Assembly (NCBI GenBank): GCA_038207585.1
Contig: JBBQZP010000014.1
Location: 1 to 64,000 of the forward strand
From: JBBQZP01 sp038207585
Lineage (GTDB): Bacteria; Pseudomonadota; Alphaproteobacteria; Rhodobacterales; Rhodobacteraceae
DNA length: 64,000 nt
Direction of reading: 5' to 3'
Shown here: positions 1 through 8,326 of the stretch, in pieces
Layout of the letters: the number at the start of each line of letters is the position of its first letter
How positions within the stretch are numbered: the first letter of the stretch is position 1
The notes under the pieces: model-generated
What the model was told of the DNA's origin: nothing
Databases searched by the model: none
What the model saw: the letters and a program-made list of their open reading frames with translations, nothing else
Program-made: the position numbers and the translations under genes

Positions 1-1125
1 TCCGGGTTCCGGGCCGAATTCGTGGATACGATCCTGGGCGCAAACGCCCACGTCACGGTGTATGAACAGACGCCGATCGAAGGCACCGACCAGTTCACGC
101 GCATCATCTCTGACTACGCCGCCCTGACCGACCGCATTTCCAAGGTGCCGGGCGTCACGCGCGCCGCCCCCCTCGTGCGCCAGCAGGTCATGGCGAACCG
201 CGGCACGGAAAACGCAGGCGTCGAGGTTTTCGGCATCACCGAGGCCGATCTGCGCGCCGTCCCGCGCATCGCCAACCCGGAGGAGGCGCTGGGCAGCCTT
301 GACGATTTCGCGCAAGGGATCGCCATCGGGTCGGGTGTCGCGCGTGAACTGGGCGTCACCGTCGGCGACCGGATCAAGCTGATTTCCCCCAACGGCGTGC
401 GCACGGCGATGGGCACCAGCCCGCGCGTGAACGTCTATCCGGTGGTCTACATCTTTACCGCCGGGCGTTATGACATCGACAAGACGCGGGTCTACATGCC
501 GCTGGCCGAGGCGCAGACGTTCTTCAACCGCGAAGGTGTCGCGGACGAGATCGAGGTCATGGTCTCAGACCCTGACCGGGTCGAGGACGTGATGCCTGGC
601 ATCCTGAATGCCTCTGGCAACTATGCCTACCTTTGGTCGTGGCGCGACTCTGCGGGTGCCTTCCTGCGGGCGCTAACGGTCGAGGATAACGTGATGTTCG
701 TCCTGCTGTCGATCCTGGTGCTGATCGCGTCGATGAACATCATTTCCGGCCTGATCATGCTGGTGAAAAACAAGGGCCGCGACATCGGCATCCTGCGCAC
801 GATGGGCCTGACAGAAGGGTCGATCCTGCGCATCTTCTTCATCTGCGGCGCTGGCATCGGCACGGTGGGCACGATCATGGGGCTGATCCTCGGCTGCCTT
901 TTCGCGCTTTATATCGACCCGATCTTTTCCTTTGTGAACTACGCCGCGGGCGGCGGCGTCTGGGACCCGGAGATCCGGGGCATCTACAAACTGCCCGCCA
1001 AATTGCAGGCGGGCGATGTCGGCTCGGCGGTTATCCTGTCTTTGGGCCTGTCGTTCCTTGTAACGATCTTCCCCGCCCGCCGCGCCGCGCGGATGAACCC
1101 GGTCGAGGCGCTGCGTTATGAATGA
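1..1125 (+). CDS. lolC: LolC/LolE-family lipoprotein-releasing ABC permease, 5' end cut by the window
   Basis: Inner-membrane permease of the LolCDE complex, which extracts outer-membrane lipoproteins from the inner membrane and passes them to LolA. The frame is open from base 1, so the start and the first membrane helix lie outside; the GTG at 22 is internal. What remains is the periplasmic MacB-type domain (first ~210 codons), then the FtsX permease domain with three hydrophobic segments (starting VLLSILVLIA, IFFICGAGIG and VGSAVILSLG). The typical FtsX motif NKGRDIGILRTMG sits after the first of them, and the protein ends NPVEALRYE. The 3' end overlaps lolD by 8 bases, so the two are translationally coupled. 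Many alphaproteobacteria have one permease gene serving as both LolC and LolE, so the symbol could equally be lolE. Confidence 0.9.
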   Translation, partial: SGFRAEFVDTILGANAHVTVYEQTPIEGTDQFTRIISDYAALTDRISKVPGVTRAAPLVRQQVMANRGTENAGVEVFGITEADLRAVPRIANPEEALGSLDDFAQGIAIGSGVARELGVTVGDRIKLISPNGVRTAMGTSPRVNVYPVVYIFTAGRYDIDKTRVYMPLAEAQTFFNREGVADEIEVMVSDPDRVEDVMPGILNASGNYAYLWSWRDSAGAFLRALTVEDNVMFVLLSILVLIASMNIISGLIMLVKNKGRDIGILRTMGLTEGSILRIFFICGAGIGTVGTIMGLILGCLFALYIDPIFSFVNYAAGGGVWDPEIRGIYKLPAKLQAGDVGSAVILSLGLSFLVTIFPARRAARMNPVEALRYE

Positions 1126-1819
1126 TGCGATGTTGCGGATCGAAGGCGTAACCAAGGCTTATAACCACGGAAAACCATCTGAAGTTGTGGTGTTGCGCGG
1201 AGCCACGCTCAGCGTCGCGCGGGGCGAGGTTGTGGCGCTGGTGGCACCTTCGGGGGCTGGGAAATCCACGCTTTTGCACATCGCGGGGCTGCTGGATACG
1301 CCCGATGCGGGGCAGGTTCTGCACGGTGGCCGTGACATGGGCGGGCTTGGCGACCGGGCCAGAACCGAGGCGCGGCGCGCCGATGTGGGCTTCATCTACC
1401 AGTTCCACCACCTGCTGCCCGAGTTCAGCGCCTTGGAAAACATCGTTCTGCCACAGCTTGCCAACGGCGTTTCGCAGGCCGAAGCCAAGGCGCGGGGGAT
1501 GAACCTGCTGACCCGCGTTGGCGTCGCCCACCGCGCTGCCCACCGCCCGGCGGAATTGTCGGGGGGCGAGCAGCAGCGCGTCGCTTTCTGCCGGGCCTTG
1601 GCCAATGCGCCGAAACTTCTGCTTGCGGATGAGCCGACGGGCAATCTTGATCCCGCAACATCGGATCAGGTCTTTGGGGCACTCATGGATCTTGTGCGCG
1701 ACACAGGGCTTTCGGCGTTGATCGCCACGCATAACATGGCCCTTGCCGCCCGGATGGACCGGATCGTGCGGCTGGAGGCGGGGCAGGTGGTCGCTGATTT
1801 TGCGGAGGATGTGGCATGA
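1118..1819 (+). CDS. lolD: Lipoprotein-releasing ABC transporter ATP-binding subunit LolD
   Basis: ATPase of the LolCDE lipoprotein extraction complex, on the cytoplasmic face of the inner membrane; 233 residues, normal for LolD. Visible motifs: Walker A (SGAGKST, ~45-51), Q-loop region (FIYQFHHLLPEFSALENI, ~92-109; this stretch is characteristic of LolD/MacB ATPases), signature LSGGEQQR (~147-154), Walker B LLLADEPTGNLD (~167-178) and the switch histidine in ATHNMALA. The ATG overlaps the permease stop, and the ATGA at the end is shared with the next small gene, so the three form one operon. Confidence 0.95.
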   Translation: MNDAMLRIEGVTKAYNHGKPSEVVVLRGATLSVARGEVVALVAPSGAGKSTLLHIAGLLDTPDAGQVLHGGRDMGGLGDRARTEARRADVGFIYQFHHLLPEFSALENIVLPQLANGVSQAEAKARGMNLLTRVGVAHRAAHRPAELSGGEQQRVAFCRALANAPKLLLADEPTGNLDPATSDQVFGALMDLVRDTGLSALIATHNMALAARMDRIVRLEAGQVVADFAEDVA

Positions 1820-2262
1820 AACTGCTGGTCATACTGCTGATCGCGCTGATGTCACTGCCCGTTACGGGCGGTGTGGCGCAGGCCCGCGAGGTGCTGATCC
1901 GCAACGATTTCGGCGGCAATGTCACCGAATACCGCAACCGCCGCAAACAGCTTGCCCGTGAGGATTCGGTGCGGATCAGCGGCTTTTGCGTGTCGGCCTG
2001 CACGATCTTCATCACCCTGCCCAACACCTGCGTCGAGAAAACCGCGCGTTTCGGTTTCCACGGCTCGCACCCCAAGACCGGCATCCCCGACATCGACCTG
2101 ATGCTGGACATGCGGGTGGCCGAATTCTACCGCGGCGAGATGAAACGCCAGTTTGTGGCGAACTGGCGCAAGATCGGCGGGACAAAGAAATTCCACATGC
2201 TGTCAGGCTACCAACTGCCGAAGCTGGACCCGAAGATCAGGGTTTGTCCGAAAAAACCCTGA
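1816..2262 (+). CDS. Small exported protein resembling periplasmic ClpP-fold proteins
   Basis: 148 residues with a clear signal peptide (MKLLVILLIALMSLPVTGG, cleavage probably after VAQA). The mature part contains ISGFCVSACTIFI followed by FGFHGSHP. A G-x-C-x-S-A-C-T segment followed by a histidine-containing stretch is what I associate with uncharacterised periplasmic ClpP-class proteins (COG3904 type), where the Ser would be the nucleophile and the Cys pair may form a disulfide. The protein is shorter than most of these, so it may be a minimal or inactive version. The ATG overlaps the lolD stop (ATGA), which places it in the lipoprotein-export operon. The function is not known; the family call is from motif memory. 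Confidence 0.6.
   Translation: MKLLVILLIALMSLPVTGGVAQAREVLIRNDFGGNVTEYRNRRKQLAREDSVRISGFCVSACTIFITLPNTCVEKTARFGFHGSHPKTGIPDIDLMLDMRVAEFYRGEMKRQFVANWRKIGGTKKFHMLSGYQLPKLDPKIRVCPKKP
2237..2262. terminator. Hairpin at the end of the lol operon, possible bidirectional terminator
   Basis: A perfect 9-bp stem (TCAGGGTTT at 2237-2245 with AAACCCTGA at 2254-2262) closes on the stop codon of the preceding gene and lies between convergent genes (lol operon and parE). There is no U-tract after the stem on either strand, so it may stabilise the 3' end rather than terminate by itself. Confidence 0.35.
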
Positions 2263-2298
2263 CGCAGGCAAACCCCTGTTCAGGCAGCCCTGCAGCGA

Positions 2299-4254
2299 TC
2301 AAACATCCAACTCCTCTACAAATCTAGCATTCTCCTGAATATACTGGAACCGCAGTTCCGGCTTTTTGCCCATCAACCGCTCTACCAGATCGCTTGTTTC
2401 TCCCGGCTCGTCCTCGTCGATACTAACGCGGATCAGTTTGCGGGTGGCGGGGTTCATTGTGGTGTCTTTCAGGTCTTTCGCATCCATCTCCCCCAGTCCC
2501 TTGAAGCGTTGGACGTCGATTTTCCCCTTGCCGCCCAGACCCTTGGCCAGCCATTCCTCTTTCTCGGCATCGTCGGCCACATAAAGCCGCTTCGCCCCCT
2601 GGGTCAGGCGGTAAAGTGGCGGGCAGGCCAGATACAGATGCCCGCGGTCGATCATCGGGCGCATCTGGGTGAAGAAGAATGTCATCAAAAGTGACGCGAT
2701 ATGCGCGCCGTCCACATCGGCGTCGGTCATGATGATGATCTTGTCATAGCGCAGATCATCCACCTTGAAGCGGGTGCCCATCTGCACCCCCAAGGCCTCG
2801 CAAATATCGCGGATCTCGGAGTTTTCGTTCAGTTTCGATGACGCCGCCCCCAGCACGTTCAGGATTTTACCCTTCAGTGGCAACAGCGCCTGCGTTTCGC
2901 GGTTTCGGGCGCCCTTGGCCGACCCGCCCGCCGAGTCGCCCTCGACAATGAACAACTCCGTCCCCTCGCGGGTTTTGGAGCTGCAATCGGTCAGCTTGCC
3001 CGGCAGGCGCAGCTTTTTCGTGGCGGTTTTGCGGGCGGTTTCCTTTTCCTGACGGCGGCGCAGGCGTTCCTCGGCGCGCAGCACCAGAAAGTCCAGAATA
3101 GCGCCCGCCGATTTGGTATCATTAGCAAGCCAGGTGTCGAAATGGTCACGCACGGCGTTCTCGACATATTTCGCGGCTTCCTCGGTGGCCAGCCGGTCCT
3201 TGGTCTGCCCCACGAACTGCGGCTCGCGGATAAAAACGGAAATCAGCGCGCAGCCGCCCGCCAGCATATCATCGCGGGTGATCTGGTCGGCCTTGCGGTT
3301 CTTGACCAACTCGCCGTAGGCACGGATGCCTTTCAGGATCGCGGACCAAAAGCCCGTCTCATGCGTGCCGCCTTCGGGGGTGGGAACCGTGTTGCAATAG
3401 CTTTGCAGGAAGCCGTCGCGCGCAGGCGTCCAGTTGATCGCCCATTCGACAGAGCCCGGCACGTTGAATTTTTCGGGAAAGCCGACCTTTCCGGCAAAGG
3501 GGCGTTCGGCGTAAGTGGTTGAACCCGATAGCTGTTCGTTCAGGTAATCGGCAAGGCCGCCGGGAAAGCGAAACGTCGCCTCCATCGGGGTGTCGCCATC
3601 GGGGATCGCAGTTTTCCAGCGGATTTCAACGCCGGAATAAATATAGGCTTTGGAGCGCGCCATCTTGAACAGGCGGTGCGGCTTCAGCGTCAATGATCCG
3701 AAAATATCCGGGTCAGGGTGAAAGGTCACCGCCGTGCCGCGCCGGTTCGGGGCCGCCCCGATTTTCGCCAGAGGGCCCTGCGGCACACCGCGCGAAAACT
3801 CCATCGCGTAGAGTTCCTTGTTGCGCGCCACCTCGACCCGCAGGTGATCGGACAAAGCGTTCACCACCGATGAGCCCACGCCGTGCAACCCGCCCGACGT
3901 CTGATAGCTGTCGCCCGAAAACTTGCCGCCCGCGTTCAGGGTGCAAAAGATGATTTCCAGCGCCGATTTCGTGGGGAATTTCGGGTGCATCCCCACCGGA
4001 ATCCCGCGCCCGTTGTCGCGCACCGAGACATGGCCGTTTTCGTGCAGTTCAACCTCGATCCAGTTGGCATGCCCAGCCACCGCCTCATCCATCGAGTTGT
4101 CGATGATCTCGGCAACCATGTGGTGCAGGGCGCGGTCATCCTTGCCGCCGATATACATGCCGGGGCGCAGGCGGACATGCTCCATATCCTCCAGCACCTC
4201 GATGGACGAGGCATCATAGCTTTCGGGGGTGCTGGACAGCAGGTCATTGGCCAT
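2299..4254 (-). CDS. parE: DNA topoisomerase IV subunit B (ParE)
   Basis: ATPase subunit of topoisomerase IV, which decatenates daughter chromosomes together with ParC. 651 residues from the chosen ATG; an upstream in-frame start would add 22 residues without family character, and MANDLLSS matches the usual ParE beginning. GHKL ATPase motifs: EIIDNSMDEAVAG (~49-61), DNGRGIPV (80-87), GGLHGVGSS (121-129). TOPRIM domain: EGDSAGG (438-444), then DADVDG (511-516), the metal-binding aspartates. QRFKGLGEMDA (~582-592) precedes the C-terminus. There is no long insertion such as GyrB of gram-negatives carries, which with the length favours ParE over GyrB. It is transcribed alone, convergent with the lol operon. 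Confidence 0.93.
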   Translation of the reverse strand: MANDLLSSTPESYDASSIEVLEDMEHVRLRPGMYIGGKDDRALHHMVAEIIDNSMDEAVAGHANWIEVELHENGHVSVRDNGRGIPVGMHPKFPTKSALEIIFCTLNAGGKFSGDSYQTSGGLHGVGSSVVNALSDHLRVEVARNKELYAMEFSRGVPQGPLAKIGAAPNRRGTAVTFHPDPDIFGSLTLKPHRLFKMARSKAYIYSGVEIRWKTAIPDGDTPMEATFRFPGGLADYLNEQLSGSTTYAERPFAGKVGFPEKFNVPGSVEWAINWTPARDGFLQSYCNTVPTPEGGTHETGFWSAILKGIRAYGELVKNRKADQITRDDMLAGGCALISVFIREPQFVGQTKDRLATEEAAKYVENAVRDHFDTWLANDTKSAGAILDFLVLRAEERLRRRQEKETARKTATKKLRLPGKLTDCSSKTREGTELFIVEGDSAGGSAKGARNRETQALLPLKGKILNVLGAASSKLNENSEIRDICEALGVQMGTRFKVDDLRYDKIIIMTDADVDGAHIASLLMTFFFTQMRPMIDRGHLYLACPPLYRLTQGAKRLYVADDAEKEEWLAKGLGGKGKIDVQRFKGLGEMDAKDLKDTTMNPATRKLIRVSIDEDEPGETSDLVERLMGKKPELRFQYIQENARFVEELDV

Positions 4255-4329
4255 TATGTGCTCGATTCTTATGAGGCGCGTTGAACGGCGATTAGACCAC
4301 CCCGGCGCAGGGTGGCGCAAGATGTTGTG

Positions 4330-4980
4330 TCATTCAGGTTCGGCCATGCGCGCCGACCACATCGCCTTGAACGCCGGGCGGGCCTGACAGCGGGCAAGCC
4401 AGCGGGCGGTGGCGGGGATGGTTTCCATCAGGGGCGCATGGCCCTGACCGTAACGCAGACATTCGGCCAGCATCAGGTCGGCCACGGTAAAGCGGTCGCC
4501 CACCAACCAGTCGTTCGCGGCAAGATGCCCTTCCAGCCGGGCCAGCGGGCGGGCAAGGGCGGCGCAGGCGGCGTCGATGACCGGGCCTGCAGCGTCGCCG
4601 TGATCCTTGGCGGCGTAAAGGATCGCGATCGTGTGTGGTTCCAGCGTGACGGCAGCAAACAGCATCCACTGGTCGGTCAGCGCCTCTTCGGTGACATTCG
4701 CCGGGGCCAGCGGCCCGCCCGCCTTGCGCGCGATATGGCGGCAGATGGCAAGCGATTCCGTCAGCACCAGCCCCGCATCCTCCATTACCGGGATCTGGCC
4801 AGCGGGCGAAAGGGCCAGAAACGCGGGCGAGGTGGTGTTCAGGGGGGAATCGGCCGCCGCAGGATCGGGCAGGCGGTAACCCTGAATGACCGGGACATGC
4901 TGGAACGGCAAATCCAGTTCCGCCAGAAGCCACAGGGGCCGCGAGGCGCGGCTTCGGTAGACGCCGTGAAGAACAAGCAT
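4330..4980 (-). CDS. Glutathione S-transferase family protein
   Basis: 216 residues. The N-terminal thioredoxin-like half begins MLVLHGVYRSRASRPLWLL and contains the SPAGQIPVMEDAG and LTESLAICRHIA signatures (cis-Pro loop and Glu/Ser that hold the glutathione gamma-glutamyl group). The C-terminal half is the all-helical GST domain, with NDWLVGDRFTVADLMLAECLRY as the N-capping-box helix. The start was chosen at 4980 because it has a strong ribosome site (AAGGGGGA) and begins exactly with the thioredoxin strand; a longer frame upstream has no family character. The substrate cannot be told. It lies behind parE on the same strand with a 75-base gap and is probably transcribed separately. Confidence 0.85.
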   Translation of the reverse strand: MLVLHGVYRSRASRPLWLLAELDLPFQHVPVIQGYRLPDPAAADSPLNTTSPAFLALSPAGQIPVMEDAGLVLTESLAICRHIARKAGGPLAPANVTEEALTDQWMLFAAVTLEPHTIAILYAAKDHGDAAGPVIDAACAALARPLARLEGHLAANDWLVGDRFTVADLMLAECLRYGQGHAPLMETIPATARWLARCQARPAFKAMWSARMAEPE

Positions 4981-5181
4981 GGATTTCCCCTTCTGGATGC
5001 TGTGGCGCAACCCTATCGCCGGATCGCCACGCTGCAAAGATGCGGGATTGCGCACAGGGTTGGGAATTCCCACCTTACGCTTGGTCACGCGTCATGACAG
5101 TGTCGCAGTACCAGTGTTCGTCAATGTCTTGGAATGCGAAGATTTTTATCTTAACGTGAAACCTGTCTGGGGTGATTGAAC

Positions 5182-6945
5182 ATGAAAGAACGCGCCGCCG
5201 GCAAGGAAACGGCCCAGATCGCCGAGCGCGATCACAAGGCCGAAATCGTTGACCGGCTTTACGATGTGGCGATAGATCCGATCCGGCTTGAGGAATTGCT
5301 GGATGTCTGGGAAGTGCGGCTGGCGCCCTTGCGCGTCGGCCCGGTCGAATCCGCGATCACGCTGGTGGATGACGAGATCGAGCAGCACTTGCAACGCGCA
5401 ACGGTTTTTCTGGACCGCTATGAGGCCACGCGTGAGGCTGCGGGTTATCGGTCGGTTCTGGAGGATATCCCGCGGTCGGCGGCGTTTCTAAGCGATGGCG
5501 GGGCCAGCATCGGCGCGTGCAACCGTGCGGCGCAGATCGCCTTTGGCATTGAAGAGGGTTCCCCCGCCGCGCAACTGCCGTTCGAGCCGGAAGACATTGA
5601 AACGCTGCGCGGGGTTGTGCGGTCGGTCGCGTCGGGCAGGGCGGAAAAGGTGGTGACGCTGCGCATCCGTTCGCTGATCACCTCCAGCCCGGTGATCGTG
5701 CGTGTGAGCCCGGTGGAAAGCGATGCGCCACGGCCACTCGCACTGGTGCTGTCGACCGAACTTGTGTGGCCTGTGGGGTTCGAGGTGACGGTTGCGGAAG
5801 CCTTTGGCCTGACCGCCGCCGAGGTGGAAGTGGTGCGCGGTATCACCCTTGGCCTGCCGCTGCGCGATATCGCGGATGCGCGGGGCCGGTCAGTGGAAAC
5901 CGTGCGCACTCAGGTGCGATCCATCCTGTCCAAGACCGAAACCCACAGCCAGTCGGAACTTGTGCGGGTGGTTCTGGGGCTGATGGATGTGGCACTGATC
6001 CCTACCGTGGTGAACGCGCCCACAGCACGGGCAACCGGGCTGGAAGACAGGCCTTTCCGCGAATTGCGCACCCCTGATGGGCGGCGGCTGGAATGGATCG
6101 AATTTGGCGATCCGGCGGGTGCGCCCGTGGTGTACATGCATCTTGATTTCGGGCTGATCCGCTGGCCTGCCGGGGCCGAACGGGCCGCGAAAAAGCGCGG
6201 GCTGCGGGTGGTGGTGCCGGTGCGCGCAGGCTACGGGCGCAGCGATCTGCACGACAAGGGGGCGGATCATCTTGCAGGCGTCACGGCCGATTATGCGGCG
6301 GTGCTGGATCATCTGGGCATCCGGCGCGCGGCCATCATCTGCATGGGGTCAGACCTGCGCTTTGCGATGAACCTGTCGACCCTGCGCCCTGCGCTGGTGT
6401 CGGGCATCATCGGTTGTGCCGCGCAACTGCCGCTGCGCACCGCTGTTCAGTATGAGCGGATGGACAAATGGCAGCGCTTCATCCTTGCCAACGCGCGCTA
6501 TGCGCCCCGCGTTCTGCCGTTTCTGGTGCAGGCCGGGTTTTCGCTGGCCCGCCGTCTGGGCAAAGAGAAATTCTTCAGTCAGGTCAACGGCGGTTCGCCC
6601 GCCGATATGGACGCCTTTGCCCGTGCCGATGTGCGCGAGGCGGTTCTGGTCGGATCGGAAATCTGCCTTGGGGCAAAGAAATCCGCGCATGAGGCGTTTA
6701 CCCGCGAATGTGTCGGATCAGAAAAGGACTGGTCGGCGGTGGCGCGTGCCTGCACCGTTCCGGTCGTTCTGTTGCAAGGCGATCAGGACCCCCAGACTCC
6801 CGTGCTGACCATGCGTGAACTGATGGTCGATTATCCGCAGCTGACGGTCGAATTCCTGCCCCACACCGGGCAGCTTTTGTTCTTTGCCGAATGGCCGCGG
6901 GTGCTGGACCGTCTGGACGCTTTGTTGCCGCGCGGTGACGAATAA
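5182..6945 (+). CDS. LuxR-type HTH regulator fused to an alpha/beta-hydrolase domain
   Basis: 587 residues in three parts. Residues ~95-195 look like a PAS-type sensor (AAFLSDGGASIGACNRAAQIAFGI...). Residues ~205-265 are a GerE/LuxR HTH: LTAAEVEVVRGITLGL, RDIADARGRSVETVRTQ, then LSKTETHSQSELV, with the usual Glu in the first helix and the VETVRTQV recognition helix. Residues ~298-585 are an alpha/beta-hydrolase domain (EFGDPAGAPVVYMH, VPVRAGYGRSD). In this domain the GxSxG elbow reads ICMGSDLRF, so the nucleophile position is atypical, and the oxyanion HG is HL. An acid (GDQDPQTP, Asp534/536) and a late histidine (LPHTGQ, His561) are in the expected places. The domain may bind rather than hydrolyse a ligand. 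ATG 5182 was preferred over the TTG at 5176. It stands alone; its targets are unknown. Confidence 0.75.
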   Translation: MKERAAGKETAQIAERDHKAEIVDRLYDVAIDPIRLEELLDVWEVRLAPLRVGPVESAITLVDDEIEQHLQRATVFLDRYEATREAAGYRSVLEDIPRSAAFLSDGGASIGACNRAAQIAFGIEEGSPAAQLPFEPEDIETLRGVVRSVASGRAEKVVTLRIRSLITSSPVIVRVSPVESDAPRPLALVLSTELVWPVGFEVTVAEAFGLTAAEVEVVRGITLGLPLRDIADARGRSVETVRTQVRSILSKTETHSQSELVRVVLGLMDVALIPTVVNAPTARATGLEDRPFRELRTPDGRRLEWIEFGDPAGAPVVYMHLDFGLIRWPAGAERAAKKRGLRVVVPVRAGYGRSDLHDKGADHLAGVTADYAAVLDHLGIRRAAIICMGSDLRFAMNLSTLRPALVSGIIGCAAQLPLRTAVQYERMDKWQRFILANARYAPRVLPFLVQAGFSLARRLGKEKFFSQVNGGSPADMDAFARADVREAVLVGSEICLGAKKSAHEAFTRECVGSEKDWSAVARACTVPVVLLQGDQDPQTPVLTMRELMVDYPQLTVEFLPHTGQLLFFAEWPRVLDRLDALLPRGDE

Positions 6946-7074
6946 CTGGGCTCCATACCGCGATTGGGGTATGCGCCGACTCGGCGACAGGGCTAAAGAT
7001 CATATGTGACCTAAACCTTTGAGCGGCCTTGTTTTCGATTTGACATTTCAGAAAGTTATTTCACCCCCCGAAGA

Positions 7075-7110
7075 GGGCGGCGGGACCTGGGGTGCCGCCG
7101 CCCTTTTTTT
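7075..7110 (+). terminator. Rho-independent terminator
   Basis: A 13-bp GC-rich stem with one mismatch (7075-7087 with 7091-7103, loop TGG) is followed by seven T (7104-7110). It lies 130 bases after the LuxR-hydrolase gene, whose transcript it probably ends. The 130 bases before it show no gene. Confidence 0.8.
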
Positions 7111-7208
7111 CATCGGCGACTCCTCGCAGCACGCGGGAAAGGCCCCGGTCAGTCCCGATTGAAAGGCTGCGTCCCGGCGCTTTGGTCTGATGCGGCGCCG
7201 GCGCATTC

Positions 7209-7799
7209 GCAGTTTTTGTCGATGCCGGGATCGACCCGGTCGTGAAAGACGCGGGTTTCGCCACCGCCGTTCGCATCAACTGGAGTCATGACGATCTTAT
7301 TGCCATCTTATCGTGGGCGAGCGGGGATTCGATCCTGATCGCGACGGAATGCAGACGCCTGACGAATCTGTCGCCCTGCGGGTTTTGAGATGCAGTGGGA
7401 TGCGGGCTATTCGGCGACACATTCTTGCGGGCGGATGGAAAAGCGGTCAGCCTGTCGGGGCCGTCGGACTGGACCGCCGCCTATACCGAAGGACGGCTGG
7501 TGTCGTCGGACCTGCGCGCCCTTGCGGCCACGATTGACCTGCGCAAGACCGAACTGACGGTTCGGATTTATGATCCAAGCTATCACACATCCTATTCCAT
7601 CGCCCCCGATCCGGTCATCACAGGCGGGCCTGCCGGGTGCAGCGCACAGGCTTTTCTGACCGACCGTGCCGCAGCTGATGCAGCGCTTGAGGCGGCCTTG
7701 CAGGAATTCGCTGACGCGAAGGCACAGATGGGTGATTTTCCGGCCATGGGTGCCGCTTATGCCGAAGAAGCCCGCTTCACATACTCCAACGAATTGTGA
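7209..7799 (+). pseudogene. Decayed DUF1007 family gene (metal-uptake-associated periplasmic protein)
   Basis: A single reading frame gives a recognisable DUF1007 protein interrupted by a TGA at 7386-7388. Before the stop: AVFVDAGIDPVVKDAGFATA and VRINWSHDDL (the family has an N-terminal FVDAG...V.W.YDD pattern). After it: FGDTFLRADGKAVSLSGPSD, ELTVRIYDPSYHTSYSIAP, and GAAYAEEARFTYSNE at the end. The signal peptide and HPH motif normally in front of FVDAG are missing and the central part is shortened. DUF1007 genes typically precede a nickel/cobalt transporter gene, which is exactly what follows. The downstream half alone has a GTG at 7395 and could still make a short product, but I regard the locus as inactive. 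Confidence 0.7.
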
Positions 7800-8326
7800 T
7801 TGCAGGACTTTTTGTTGGTGTGGCATTGGCAGAATTGCTTGGCGTGGCGTTTTGCTACGGCTTTTTTAACGCGGACAGATCCGGACATGGCAAGATGGTG
7901 ATCGGCGTTTATGGCGCGGCCCGCCGTGTGCGGCTTTTGCCGCTGGCTTCAATCGCGCTGGGCGGCAGTCTGGCGCAGACAACCGTTGCCGTGGCGCTGG
8001 TCTATGGGTTGGTGCTGACGCTGGGCTGGACCCGGCGGAGGATCAAGGGCGTGGCACAGGATGTCATCACCCCGATGTCATATTCGGCAGTTGCAGGCAT
8101 CGGTCTGTGGCTGATCCGGCGTGGAGTCCGCGGGCTGGTTCCAAAATGTGAAACAGGAGATACCGGTTGAGCCACTGCCCGTGCGCTGCCGGTGGTCGAG
8201 ATTATCGCTGGGGCCGTGGTGGCGCTGGTGGCAGGACGGTTGCTGATGCGGGCGCTCAAGCGCAATCCCCCCGTGGTCGCCGCATCTTGCCCCGTTGCGC
8301 CCGCCCGGATATGGCCATTCCCATGA
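7796..8326 (+). pseudogene. Remnant of a NicO/RcnA-type nickel/cobalt transporter gene
   Basis: The frame overlaps the end of the DUF1007 remnant (GTGA), as in an intact operon. It reads FCYGFFNADRSGHGKMVIG, then RLLPLASIALGGSLAQTTVA and VALVYGLVLTLGWTRRRIKG, which match the first conserved half of the transporter (GHGK motif and following helices). A stop at 8168-8170 follows, and in the same frame ALPVVEIIAGAVVALVAGRL resembles the last helix. The N-terminal helix region and the whole His-rich/central block are gone, so an internal deletion joined the two ends. The last codons run into the ATGA that starts the MATE gene. Confidence 0.65.

Noticed and set aside
1031..1732. 233-residue open frame on the minus strand opposite lolD
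   Set aside because: Shadow frame; the plus strand carries an unmistakable ABC ATPase with all motifs. High GC makes long antisense frames common in this window.
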